Source of the DNA: Harmonia axyridis
Lineage: Eukaryota; Arthropoda; Insecta; Coleoptera; Coccinellidae
NCBI RefSeq assembly: GCF_914767665.1
Contig: NC_059504.1
Coordinates: 22,422,001 to 22,486,000 of the forward strand
DNA length: 64,000 nt
Direction of reading: 5' to 3'
In this document: positions 22,141 through 33,479 of the stretch, one piece after another
How the letters are laid out: the number at the start of each line of letters is the position of its first letter
Position numbering within the stretch: the first letter of the stretch is position 1
Translations under genes and position numbers: made by a program
Notes under the pieces: model-generated
The model's input: the letters and a program-made list of their open reading frames with translations, nothing else
Databases searched by the model: none
Told to the model about the DNA's origin: nothing

Positions 22141-22352
22141 CAGTACCTACTGTGACTGAATTTGCGATGTAATACAGTTACGAAATATAACCGGAACAAA
22201 CTTACATAAGTAACGTTCTGAGTTTCTGAACAGTCCTACAGAGAAAACTGAAAAATAAAAGAATTATGAATTTTGTTTTTAGAGAAGAGACCAATCAGTT
22301 CTTGTGACAATCTTTGTAGTCAGCTTCAACACAAGCACAACTCATTCAGAAA

Positions 22353-23053
22353 AATATTTTTTCGGCAACCGTCCGGGAAGTGCTCACTTCCGGGACGCTT
22401 TTTCTCTGAGAAAGTAGCATTTCCCGGCCTAGTCCGGAAAGTACGTACTTCCCGGACTAGGCCGGAAAAGCATCATAGAATCCATATGCATGTTTTTTTA
22501 TCGCAATTGCAATAAAATATGGAAAGCAGCAGCGATAGTATTATTTTACATGGTTGCCGAAAAAATATTGTACGCAACACGCCCGAAAATGGTTTTTTTG
22601 GACTCACAGACTTCCAGGACTCGCTTACGCTCGTCCTGGAATTTTGTCTATTCGTCCAAAAAAACCCTATTTTCCGGACTTGTTACGTAAATTACTATTT
22701 TCGGCAACCGTCCGGAAAGTGCTCACTTCCTGGACGCTTTTTCTCTGAGAAAGTAGCATTTCCCGGCCTAGTCCAGAAAGTACGTACTTCCATAGAATCA
22801 TAGAATCCATAGCAACCGAGATAACGGCTGACAGTTCATATGAAATTAGTTGTCAAAAATTTGCATGTTTTTTGATCGAAATCGCAATAAAATATGGAAA
22901 GCAGCAGCGATAGTGTTATTTTACATGGTTGCCGAAAAAATATTGTACGCAACACGCCCGAAAATGGTTTTTTTGGACTCACAGACTTCCATTTTGTCTA
23001 TTCGTCCAAAAAAACCCTATTTTCCGGACTTGTTACGTAAATTACTATTCTCG
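22353..23053. repeat. Two direct copies (about 340 bp) of a palindrome-rich unit
   Basis: The block starting TTCGGCAACCGTCCGG at 22361 is repeated at 22700, and both copies end with CCGGACTTGTTACGTAAATT. Within each copy the outer part is bounded by inverted 18-mers: AATATTTTTTCGGCAACC at 22353-22370 and its exact complement at 22552-22569, so the nested 217 bp looks like a MITE. Copy 1 has a 42 bp near-perfect palindrome (22424-22465) and a small hairpin (22614-22640) that are absent or shortened in copy 2; copy 2 instead has about 45 bp near 22800-22850. No protein-coding content is convincing. Confidence 0.8.
22424..22465. repeat. 42 bp near-perfect palindrome without loop
   Basis: CCGGCCTAGTCCGGAAAGTA with the next base forms the left half (22424-22444), and 22445-22465 is its reverse complement with one mismatch. 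Neighbouring GGAAGTGCTCACTTCC at about 22376-22391 is a second, shorter palindrome. Such structures extrude as cruciforms and are deletion-prone, which fits the loss of this one from copy 2 of the unit. Confidence 0.85.
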
Positions 23054-23192
23054 AAGAAATACTCCAATTATAAAGTAAGTGGGTTTAAAATTTGTTTTGA
23101 GCTTGGTAACGCCAACCTCATTTCCCTTGGCATTTCACCAAGATTAGGTAATACTCGTAGTTGTATTAGGTAAAGGGTTTCAAAAGTCAATG

Positions 23193-23462
23193 ATTAATAA
23201 TAGATGAAGTCTGAAAAATTCAAATAATAACCAAATGGATATTCAATTAATTTAATCTCTGACCATAAACACTTGCAAAAACAAATTAGATGAAACAGTT
23301 TTCATAGGAAAATACTTGCGTATTATTATTAATAATAGATGAAGTCTGAAAAATTCAAATAATAACCAAATGGATATTCAATTAATTTAATCTCTGACCA
23401 TAAACACTTGCAAAAACAAATTAGATGAAACAGTTTTCATAGGAAAATACTTTCGTATTATT
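23193..23462 (+). repeat. Tandem duplication, 2 x 135 bp
   Basis: Positions 23193-23327 and 23328-23462 are identical except for one base (ACTTGCGTATT versus ACTTTCGTATT). The near identity means a recent slippage or unequal-exchange event, or an assembly duplication. No coding content. Confidence 0.9.
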
Positions 23463-24343
23463 GATGCGATACAATCTTCCAGTTTCAAAAGATCGAGTTT
23501 TCCGAGTACTCGATTTTCTACACTTTCTCACATCTGCTTTGAGATGGTCCATATTATTTTAATTGCTATAATATTTTTGATAAAAATATCGAGATTTTGC
23601 AGTTGGCTTTTGGAAATCGATTTTGTGAATGAATTGACTGATGACTGATCCATTCTAATTCAAATATTTTCAGTGATATTTGACAGCCTCTCAGTTGATG
23701 CTCCCCATTTTATTGTTATGAATAAACTTTACAATTGACTCTGTATTATTCTCTCCTTGAAAAAATGTATTCACCCCCCTACAACCACTTTGTTCCGAAT
23801 CCACGAAGGAAATAATGTCAAAAAGTGTTGAATTTGAAAAAATCGAGAAATACCTCAAGCGAACCTTCCATTTCAATATATGTCCTTTTCACCCGAAAAG
23901 GCATTAAGAAGTAAAAACTTTCGATAAAGTGCCGAACTTCTGCAAACTTGAACTATAAATTGAAGTTTCCTAATAAGTAGAAGTTATCTTTCCTTTCTCG
24001 ACCAACAAAAGGAGTTCTCTGTGGAATTACAAACTCTCTATGCTGCGAATGAATTAATTTAAGATATGGCGATGATGTCGACATGCTCAGATTGGATTCT
24101 GGAGCCTCCTCTCCTGAGACGTGGAGAGATTTTGAGCACAATGGAATTGCCAATGACATCCACGATACGGCGAATCGATCTTTCTAGACTTTGTCAACTG
24201 CTGTTGGTTTCTGCTAATAAGTTGATGGGATTAGTTGGTATTTATAGTGGTTTCATTGGACATTATGAGGATAATCTAACTACTTAGCACTTATTTTGTT
24301 TACATTTCGATTGGGGCATCAATATTCCGCAGAATAAATCTTA
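23463..24343. other. No gene recognised
   Basis: Mixed composition. A region at 23950-24280 is less AT-rich with open frames on both strands, none recognisable. No repeat boundaries were identified before the element starting at 24346. Confidence 0.35.
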
Positions 24344-24420
24344 TACAGGGTGTTTCATTGGTAAATGTACATAGGTTAACCTGAGGTAGAGCTGCCCTAG
24401 ACGAGTCGAAAAAACCTATA

Positions 24421-25808
24421 TCGGGTGTCCCAAGGTGAGTGGCCTATTAGATTATTATGGAAACTATTGATGGTAAAGATTTCAAATTTTGTGGATGGAT
24501 ATTTGGCCATGTAAGGTACATTTTTAAAATATTTTCACATTTCCAGTGTTGCCGGATGTACGACAATTTGGCAACAACTTTGTTATTTGGAATGGGACAT
24601 CCGGTATTTCTATTTTTTTATGATACTCCATAAAATATTAAATCTATTCACTCTTACTCTTCCATCCCTATCTTTAACGGTTTTTGAGTTATTAATTATT
24701 TTTCGAAATTTTAGATCAAATTGGCGTATTACGAAAATGACTCTAGTTCGGTCAATATTTGTGATTTAAGTCAGAAATTTTGCAAGTCGTTAGATATTGA
24801 TCTGATCTGTGTCACTGCTTTTGAATTATGGTCGTCAATAATACAGGACGGACCAAAAAAAATCATCATTTACCAAGTTACAAAATTGTAAAAAAGTCTA
24901 TTTTTTCAAATTAGACACCTAGTATATTTTTCAATTTTTGGAATCAGTACAACACACTCTACAATTTTTCTACTTACGTCCCTATACCTATCTCAACTGG
25001 ATTCCGAGTTATATGCGTTTATTAGATTTCACATTGATTCAATAAGCGTTAATTTCTTTTGTATTGTTATTTTCTCTATGTCGTTCATAGATCGATATAT
25101 CAATGAATCAGTTCAATCCATAAATGTCAAAATAAATAATTATTGCCTAACAGGTGTTTTGTTCCGAGGTTTTTCTATAAATAATGGCTCAAGAAAGATA
25201 TACACATATAACGCATATAACTCGGAATCCAGTTGAGATAGATATAGGGACGTGAATAGAAAAATTGTAGAGTGTGTTGTAATGATTCCAAAAATTGAAA
25301 AATATACTAGGTGTCTAATTTGAAAAAATAGACTTTTTTACAATTTTGTAACTTGGCAAATGATGATTTTTTTTGGTCCGTCCTGTATTATTGACGACCA
25401 TAATTCAAAAGCAGTGACACAGAACAGACCAATATCTAACGACTTGCAAAATTTCTGACTTAAATCACAAATATTGACCGAACTAGAGTCATTTTCGTAA
25501 TACGCCAATTTGATCTAAAATTTCGAAAAATAATTAATAACTCAAAAACCGTTAAAGATAGGGATGGAAGAGTAAGAGTGAATAGATTTAATATTTTATG
25601 GAGTATCATAAAAAAATAGAAATACCGGATGTCCCATTCAAAATAACAAAGTTGTTGCCAAATTGTCGTACATCCGGCAACACTGGAAATGTGAAATTAT
25701 TTTAAAAATGTACCTTACATGGCCAAATATCTATTCACAAAATTTGAAATCTTTTCCATCAATAGTTTCCATGATAATCTAATAGGCCACTCACCTTGGG
25801 ACACCCGA
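24421..25808. mobile_element. Nested foldback element with arms of about 630 bp
   Basis: The left end TCGGGTGTCCCAAGGTGAGT at 24421 is matched by its reverse complement ending at 25808, with TA at 24419-24420 and 25809-25810. The arms match almost base for base to about 25045 (left) and from about 25195 (right), including the CTGCTTTTGAATTATGGTCG block at 24818 and its complement near 25390-25410. The loop is about 150 bp. No transposase is encoded, so it must have been moved in trans. High arm identity suggests either recent insertion or arm-to-arm gene conversion. Confidence 0.85.
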
Positions 25809-26289
25809 TATATGATTGGTCTAATCTTCCCCATAGTCGAGATACAGGGTGATTTATAAATTCACCAATATTTTCAATTCCTTATAACTTTTGAACCACC
25901 CAATATATTTGGAACGGACAATTTACTCCATTAGGTCCTTTCATTAATCTTTAACCTAATTGAAAAAATGAGGTCCGTATCAGAGAAAATATGGGACTTT
26001 TCACAAGCTTAGATTCAACACCCTGTATAGTGAAATATTGGAATTTGATGGAAATATTCGTGAAGAGCAGAAATTTTTCAATGGGGATCAGTAGATTTTA
26101 ATGTCCTGCACGTCATTCAAGTAATCGAAAATTTCGGACAAAAATTTAGTTCATTAGTAGAATTTCACTAACTTCTCAGAAAAATCGTACATTGAGATTA
26201 AATTAGAAAATTTTCTTGTTTCGCTGATTGAATATTTGTATTTCTTGATATTCTGACAAATTTTCACAAGTATTTTCCAGAAAATCATG

Positions 26290-27150
26290 ACTTGTGTGGT
26301 GACGAGTTAGCAAAAAATGAACAACAAAAACTTTTTGAAAGAATCACAGATGTTGTTCGAAAGGCCAATTGTTTTGCTCGATACACATTCTTGCCCTTTT
26401 TAAATAATGCCAATATCCTTTTTTATCATGTCTGGATTATTACGGATCTTATTGCATGCAACTTCGATACGTTGTAAGAGAATTTCCTCACTTCATATTT
26501 CAAACGAATACACTAGGAATTTCAAATATCCTCAAACGGAATAATCGACAGGATTGAAATCTGGTGATCTAGCGGGCCATGTATGGGGTCCACCTTTGCC
26601 TATTCACATAATTTGGAAAGTTCGAGTGGATTCCCATCATGCTGAAAATACATCCCTGCAATGTCCATATCTTTGAGTAATGAAGGTAGATGATTTTGGA
26701 GGAAATCTAAATAATGACCACCTGAAGCCGTCTTGGTAGGATGTGTGTACCAATAAATTGGGTCTTATAGACTCCACACCATACGTACTTTGAAAATTTG
26801 TGTTGGTATTTGGTTTACCTGATTTCATGAGGATTTTCTTCAGCCCACATATCCGAATTCTTCAGATTGAAGACGCCATGCTTCGTGAAAATGGCTCTTC
26901 ATCAGTAAATAAAATTCTATTCATTATTTTTTCATTTCTATAAATCCATCGACTCCAATCGTATTTTCTGGAGATGAAAAGGGTATTTCTCTTCAATCTA
27001 CGCCATACAGTCACATGCCGTACATTCAGAGCATGAGCTATCATATTTTCTGGACATATCTTTATCACTTCAAGAATGTCTTCATTGATATTTAGGTGCC
27101 TACTTTCTTGAGAATCATTCAATTTTGATGTTGGAAACTGGCCATTTTCA
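26290..27150 (-). pseudogene. Tc1/mariner-superfamily transposase relic
   Basis: In shifting minus-strand frames: NINEDILEVIKICPENMIAH (27090), LNVRHVTVWRRLKRNTLFIS (a helix-turn-helix-like block), NRILFTDEEPFSR (26910; first catalytic Asp in FTDE), FNLKNSDMWAEENPHEI (26860), KYVWCGVYKTQFIGTH (26775), LDFLQNHLPSLLKDMDIAGM then YFQHDG (26645; second Asp) and WPARSPDFNPVDYSV (26580-26535; third Asp position), followed by LRRIE-like C-terminal remnants. The block between FQHDG and SPDFNPVD is shorter than in relatives. Relatives with FQHDGAPAHFS...NPLDFFLWG are widespread in insects. Multiple stops and frameshifts; inactive. Confidence 0.7.
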
Positions 27151-27716
27151 CGAAAGTAATCGATAATTTTTATAGCCTACTCGATTTGACAGAAAATAAT
27201 TTCTGAAAATTTTATCATTTAATGAAAAATAATTGACAGGATATCAGCATATACAACTGAAGTTATGTATTCAATCAGCGAACAAGAACATTTTCCATTT
27301 TAATCTCAACGTACGATTTTTCTGAGAAGTTAGTGAAATTCCACTATTGAACTAAATTTTGGTCGAAATTTTTTATGACTTGAATTACGTGCGGCATATT
27401 GAAATCTATCTATCCCCATTGAAAAATATCTGTTCTTTCCGAATATTTCCATTAAATTCCAATATTCCACTATACAGGATGTTGAATCTAAGCTTGTGAA
27501 AAGTCCCATATTTTTCTAATACGGACCTGATTTTTTCAATTAGTTGAAATATTAATCGAAGGACCTAATGCGGTAAATTGTTCGTTCCATATATCAATCA
27601 AATATACTGTGAGGGTCAAAAGTTATCCTATCATATATAGGTTTTTTGGACTCGTCTAGGGCAGCTCTACCTCAGGTTAACGTATATACCTACATTTACC
27701 AATGAAACACCCTGTA

Positions 27717-29340
27717 TATATTAAATATGAAATTATTCATTATGAAGTTGATCATACTCAACACTTCAAAATTGGATTTTATGAGATTATTATTCATTAT
27801 ACCATTCATCTAGGTCCTGGGTACCAAACCTTAGTATAATTACCCTCATGGGGGTATTAGGGTATATAAGCTATTCAGTGGTGGCAAGGAAGAACCTTTA
27901 GAAGTAATACAGTAAACCCAGCTAAAAAATAAAAACTTCTGATGAGAACATCATTGAAGATGAAGAATAATATTTGAAAATGATGATCTCAGCATATTAT
28001 GTAGAAAAGCTAATACCATATATCCTATTATAGCTAAGACAGCCTTAAAAATGCTCTTTGTTAAACCACGTTGAAACCGTGGTTGGAGTTCTTTTAGGTC
28101 TCTCAACGTCGAACTGAAATGAAGGCAAGAACGAGTATATAAGCCACATCTTTAAAGAATTACATTAAAAATGGTTTATTCTGTAAGCTACAGGGTATAA
28201 ACATATAATCATAGAGGCGTGAGCCTGTACGTGACTTCTAAATAAAGAAATTACATTGCTTGAAGTGAATTGTGTTTGAAAAGTTCATTTCTCTCTCAAA
28301 AATGAACTTTAAGACATAAACCAAAAAACAAAATGTTGGAAAAGATTGATTCTTAATGAGAATGAGTAATTTGAAAGAATTTGACCACGAACATTATTCT
28401 ATAGGATGTTTTAAAATTAGGGTTAAACAACTTTACTTCTATACAGGGGGATTTATTGTTATATGGACGAAAGCAAAGTGGAGAGAGGATACTGAGGCGA
28501 GTCAGAATGACCTTTATTTGAAGGGCTATCTCTCTATATAATAAAGATACAGAGTGTTTTATTGATTTTGTCAATTTATTCAACTACCCATTACTTTCGA
28601 ACCAACATTTTCATGATATATGGTACGCTTATTCTCTGCAGCAATTACTTCATAAAGAAAAAAAATCGATACATAAGATTCAACCGAAAAACCATAAACC
28701 ATATCTCATATAAAGACTACATCTCAAGGAAAAATTCATTACATCAAGTCAGTGTATTTCCTCGATTTTTTTTTAGGTTACATCTAATCGTGTTTGTTGA
28801 ACTTATTTGTATTTTCTATATAGAGCCAACAAATTGCTACGAAAAAGATTGAGTAACGATCAACGAAGTGTCTCCACACCAATATTTCCCAGCTTAAGCC
28901 TCGATTTCCTCACAACGTGATCTCCACACACGAAAGAAGCGAATAACTTGACATGAACGGACAGCAAATTTATAGGAAGGGCGCCGAGAACCGTTCCAAT
29001 AATGCCATATTTCACAATGAACGATGATGTGCACCCGGATGACAACTCGGTACAGCATTATTGAATTTTCTAACAAATAGCCGAACTTGGGAAAGTTGTC
29101 TGAAAAAATTCCGGGACATATTTCCTTTCGCTTTCCAGTCACGTAGCCGAGTATAGGAACGAAATGAAAATTAAGAATCATTATTCTTTTCAGCTTTGTC
29201 GACCGGTTCCTTAATACCTTACTCCTTCTTAAAACATTCGGGGGAATAAGAATGCATGACGAAAAGCGACGCTGGCGTCTCCGTCTTGTTATTGGGCATC
29301 GCATCTGCGACTCGCTCTCGCAACCGACGCCTCCAGAATT
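27717..29340. other. No gene recognised
   Basis: The first part is AT-rich. CCACGTTGAAACCGTGG-type arms near 28060-28085 form a small hairpin, and two TATATAAG-like words (27870, 28137) are present, but no LTR pair or coding region supports a retroelement call. From 28880 to 29400 the sequence is GC-richer and open on the minus strand (28894-29478, and 29219-29491 with KRRLAKKKPLAEIRDDKEMR); no similarity is recognised. The last part merges into the tandem array at 29350. Confidence 0.35.
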
Positions 29341-29349
29341 CGAATGAGC

Positions 29350-30625
29350 GACCTGTGTGTGGCCCTTCTGCGTTATCGCAGGAGACATCGATCCCCCAGA
29401 CGTCACGCATTTCCTTATCATCCCTAATTTCTGCCAATGGCTTCTTCTTAGCAAGCCTTCTTTTCGGATGTGTATCACAGTTGTTCAACACGTCACATTT
29501 GGGAAGGTCAGAGAGGTTATTTTATTTGACAATATATGGGTATTGAAAAATCTCTTTTGACAAGGTGATAGAAACTCTGAGATTGTTTATGGCAAGAAGT
29601 GAGGAGACAAAGATCACTCAGACGTCGCTTTTCCTTATCATCCTTAATTTCTGCCAATAGATGGGTATTGAAAAATCTCTTTTGACAAGGCGAAAGAAAC
29701 TCTGAGACATAGATCACTCAGACATCGCATTCACTTATCATTCCTAATTTCTGCCAATGGCTTCTTCTTAGCAAGCCTTCTTTTAGGATGTGTATCAGAG
29801 TTGTTCAACACGTCACATTTGGAAAGGTTAGAGAGGTTATGTTATTTGTTAATATCTGAGCATTGAAAAATCTCTTTTGACAAGGCGATAGAAACTCTGA
29901 GACATAGATCACTCAGACGTCGCATTCACTTATCATCCCTTATTTCTGTCAATGGATTCTTCTTAGCAAGCCTTCTTTTAGGATGTGTATCACTGTTGTT
30001 CAACATGCCATATTTAGGAAGGTCAGAGAGGTTATTTTATATTGTTATTTCATTTGATAATATATGAGTATTGAAAAATCTCTACTGACAAGGCGATAGA
30101 AACTCTGAGACATAGATCACTCAGACATCGCATTCACTTATCATTCCTAATTTCTGCCAATGGCTTCTTCTTAGCAAGCCTTCTTTTAGGATGTGTATCA
30201 CTGTTGCTCAACATGCCATATTTAGGAAGGTCAGAGAGGTTATTTTATATTGTTATTTCATTTGATGATATATGAGTATTGAAAAATCTCTACTGACAAG
30301 TGACAAGGAGATAGAAACTCTGAGACATAGATCACTCAGACATCGCATTCACTTATCATTCCTAATTTCTGCCAATGGCTTCTTCTTAGCAAGCCTTCTT
30401 TTTGGATGTGTATCAGAGTGGTTCAACACGTCACATTTGAGAAGGTTAGAGAGGTTATGTTATTTGTTAATATATGAGCATTGAAAAATCTCTTTAGACA
30501 AGGTGAGAGAAACTATGAGATTGTTTATGGCAAGAAATGAGGAGACAAAGATCACTCAGATGTCGCGTCGTATCTACTTATCATCCATGATTACTTCCAA
30601 TGTGAAAACTGTGAAAAATGGGGTT
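29350..30625 (+). repeat. Tandem array of about 200 bp units
   Basis: The landmark TTATCATYCYTAATTTCTGCC occurs at 29415, 29735, 29930, 30138 and 30353, with variant versions at 29635 and 30578. Each copy carries TTCTTAGCAAGCCTTCTTTT, then GATGTGTATC, GGTCAGAGAGGTTAT-like words and GAAACTCTGAGACATAGATC. Spacing varies (100-225 bp), and one short unit lacks the middle. The first copy grades into GC-richer non-repeated DNA upstream. Non-coding tandem repeat of local origin. Confidence 0.85.
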
Positions 30626-31938
30626 TGAGAGTGATCTGAATTCTTCAAAATAGAATGTTTACTCTAATGAAGTATTTTCATATTATCAGAGCTGTACCAA
30701 TGCTCAGTGATTTGTAATCAAATGGTAGGTTTTCAAATTAAGTCGGCTCTTGCTTCAATTCTCAATTTTGAAACATGACAATATAATAATTATTAATTTG
30801 TATTGTTTTTTTCAACCTAGTTGAATTCAACCGAAGTACTTAATTTTTTTAATTCCACAGAAAATTTTTTTCAAGAACTAATAGCTTAAAGACGTCGCAT
30901 TATGCGAGAGAATAAGAGGAATATTCTTATTTTTTAAAATCATCAAAAATTCAACGATGATCGTTCAACTTACTCTTAGAGTTAAGTTCTTCGATTTTCT
31001 GGTATTTTAATGAAATGTAATGGTCATAATGAAGAGACTGAAAGATGTGGATGGAATTTTGTGTTCGGAGAAAATTCACCGCATCAATGAAAAACCATAT
31101 TTCGAAAATGATTTTGTTCGATAGAATAATTTGCGAGAAATAACTATAAAACAAATTTTTATGTGGATTTTCAACAGCCAGTATCTTTTCAGTCGGGCTG
31201 AATCAGAAAAAATGTCGAAAAAAGGGTTTCTTTTGATCACAGACATCCCCTGTTGAAATATAAATACAAGTCGAAGATTCACCCTGTATATTTGATCACA
31301 TTTCGAAACATATTGGTAAATCCAATTCATTTCGAAATGTAGGTATAAATAGCATCAATTCGTTGCATTCTGTCATATCAATTATGCAACAGACTTCAAA
31401 CTTCACAAAATATGCATCGAACGACAATCGATTTTCCATCAATCTTCTTCATCTATGTCGTTATTCAAGGTCCGGCCGTCCAAACTGTACGACTACACAG
31501 TGACACCGCATTCGAGCAGATCACATTTCTCGATTTAAATTTCAATCATCACTGATTCCACCGTCATCATTACTTAGTAGGGAATAATCAGCTGCAGTTG
31601 TATTCCCGGTAGCCATGACAACCGGTAGGTACGCATCGTATTGGAATTATAGCTATGTATGGCGTGTGACGATGGTCCTGTTGTGCTATATTGGTTATGT
31701 AAACGAGGGCTTCTTGGCGCATTGCTAGAGTAAAGCACTTGGAAGTGGAATGGGGATCTGCAGGGGATAATAAGTTATAGCATATCCTACGGGACTGATG
31801 GATTCGAATGTTCGACTAAGGACATCCTAAATGATATCTCATCATTATAGAGTAAGACTAGAGAGACTCACCTCATACACTTCACTCGATAAATCCCGGG
31901 CCTTACCAGTAAAAATACTCATATCGTCTAAGATCTGC
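30626..31938. other. No gene recognised
   Basis: AT-rich to 31370, then less so from 31380 to 31870 (TCAAGGTCCGGCCGTCC and similar). No coding signature or repeat boundary that I can support before the inverted repeat at 31939. Confidence 0.35.
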
Positions 31939-32368
31939 TAATTGACCATATTCACCGTCGCCATATTGTTGTGCGACAATACCAACTACCCATTGTTCCC
32001 AACGAAGAAATATTGAGTTTACTAGAAAAATTCCACAATATAAAGTTTATAAGTGAAGTTTATGTGTACCTTTTCTCGCTGCTACGCCAGATAGGCTTGT
32101 TTGGGACAATATTTCGCAAAAATTTCACCTTTTGGAAATAAAAACATTAGTGAAAGGTGGTTTTATGAACAAATTAACTGTGGCCGAGTTTATAAATGAA
32201 GGCTTCGCTCCATTTTTGGAAATAGTCAGTGAAAGAAAAATCTCTATGGCTGATAGTATTTTTGATATTAGTGGTATTTTTCTAGTGAACTCAATATTTC
32301 TCCGTTGGGAACACTGGGTAGTTGGTATTGTGGCACAACAATATGGCGACGGTGAATATGGTCAATTA
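31939..32368. repeat. Inverted repeat with 98 bp arms (MITE-like)
   Basis: Positions 31939-32036 (starting TAATTGACCATATTCACCGT) and 32271-32368 are reverse complements with about five mismatches. The 234 bp between them are not inverted. No target duplication is obvious. An open frame (32132-32398, plus) runs through spacer and right arm, reading MNKLTVAEFINEGFAPFLEI and later WVVGIVAQQYGDGEYGQL; it is not recognised and the arm part may simply be open by chance. An RT relic begins a few bases to the right. Confidence 0.7.
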
Positions 32369-32374
32369 CACGTT

Positions 32375-32599
32375 GAGAGCATTGAAATCTCAGGTTGATA
32401 TCTCTATATTAAAAAATGTGTATTTTTCGAACTTCATATCCATAATAAATTATGGAATAATTATTTGGGGAGATACCAATGGCCTTCAAGAATTATTTGT
32501 TTTACAGAAAAAAGCTTTAAGAATAATGTTCAGCCTATCTTTCAGAGAATCTTGTTGAGGTGTCTTCAGATTGAACAAAATGATGACTGTTAGAGGTAT

Positions 32600-32676
<77 letters not shown>

Positions 32677-32960
32677 TGTTTATTATTTGTATGTAAGAAT
32701 CCAAGTTATTTTGTGAATTCAAAAAACATCAATAGAACTAGACAAAACTCACATTTCCTATACCCTTCTCATCATCTGAGTATAACGGGGTCAAATGTAG
32801 GTACCTTATATATGTTTGAAATTGTTTAATTGGTTACCTAGAAAATTTCATAATATGGAACCTAAATTATTCAAAAAAGAGATTCAATCACTTATTATTG
32901 AATGTGAACCCTATTCTACGAGAGAATTCGATTTTTTTGTAAGAATATTTGATTTTGTTG
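32375..32960 (+). pseudogene. Non-LTR retrotransposon RT C-terminal region, split by a microsatellite
   Basis: From about 32378: LRALKSQVDISILKNVYFSN, then FISIINYGIIIWGDTNGLQE and LFVLQKKALRIMFSLSFRES, the standard region after the RT core; after a stop, MMTVRGI leads into the (AT)n tract, and after it YRCLLFVCKNPSYFVNSKNI and RTRQNSHFLYPSHHLSITGS continue in one frame. A final frame near 32845-32960 gives LPRKFHNMEPKLFKKEIQSL and YSTREF. Order and wording match the carboxyl end of jockey/CR1-like proteins. The whole RT catalytic core is missing. Confidence 0.75.
32602..32674. repeat. (AT)n microsatellite of about 72 bp
   Basis: Uninterrupted alternating AT from 32602 to about 32674. Read in the frame of the surrounding RT relic it would code alternating Ile-Tyr, exactly where intact relatives carry a short SLYIY block (compare PSLYIYRCLTYIKE in the RT copy at 56226-57206). 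Confidence 0.95.
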
Positions 32961-32964
32961 ACTT

Positions 32965-33475
32965 TAACTGACGTATTTCTTTTCTATGTACCAGATTCCA
33001 CGTACAAGATTTCTGAAATGAATTTATTATCATTACTTCTTTTAAGTTCCTTTATCCATAGTCATGATCAACTTCAAGAGTGATACATGTAGAGGGTGTC
33101 CAATTTCGATGCTCACTGAAAGCATCTCGAGAACTATAAGAAAGAATCGTCAGAAGATCCGGATCCTCAAAGATTTTTTTTCTCTGACTCTTATGTGGTA
33201 TGAAATAATAAAACTTCTTATATTTCCTAGAAAGGATAAGTGGGAAATAGTGAAATGGAATCGTTTCTCGTATATTTTACATTTCATTCTGAGGAATAAA
33301 TATTCTGATCGGAGAATTGAAAAGAAAAATATATTGTCGGTATTCCTTCTTGTTGTTGCTGACCGAATTAAATCTCATTCGGTACTTTGAATTTCCACAC
33401 ATGTGCTGATCAAGCTTGAAATGCCGCCTTTGAATTTTGCCGATCTAAGAGACCGCCTATCTTCCCTCCCTGTAG
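32965..33475. other. No gene recognised
   Basis: AT-rich sequence. GAGGGTGTCCAATTTCGATG at about 33092 resembles the CAGGGTG-type element ends seen elsewhere, but no inverted partner was found. Confidence 0.35.
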
Positions 33476-33479
33476 CAAC

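Larger units (their letters stand above)
24346..27714 (-). mobile_element. Long-armed Tc1/mariner-superfamily element carrying a nested element
   Basis: CAGGGTGTTTCATTGGTAAA at 24346 is inverted at the right end (CACCCTG finishing at 27714), and TA flanks both ends (24344-24345, 27715-27716). The arms are about 480 bp: GAGGTAGAGCTGCCCTAGAC at 24383 pairs with 27640-27675, and after the nested element GGGACTTTTCACAAGCTTAG (26005) pairs with about 27490-27510. The left arm is interrupted by a separate TA-flanked foldback at 24421-25808; removing it restores the palindromic match across ACCTATATATGAT. The centre (26290-27200) carries a decayed transposase on the minus strand. Without the nested element the length is about 2.0 kb. 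Confidence 0.8.

Noticed and set aside
27780..28280. Solo LTR of a copia- or gypsy-type element
   Set aside because: TATATAAG words are present, but no TG...CA ends, no target duplication and no second copy in the window.
29256..29546. Plus-strand open frame with hydrophobic C-terminus
   Set aside because: It spans into the tandem repeat and overlaps other open frames; no evidence that any is expressed.
33092..33400. TIR-like GAGGGTGTCCAATTTCGATG and following open frame
   Set aside because: No inverted partner or TA-bounded end was found nearby.
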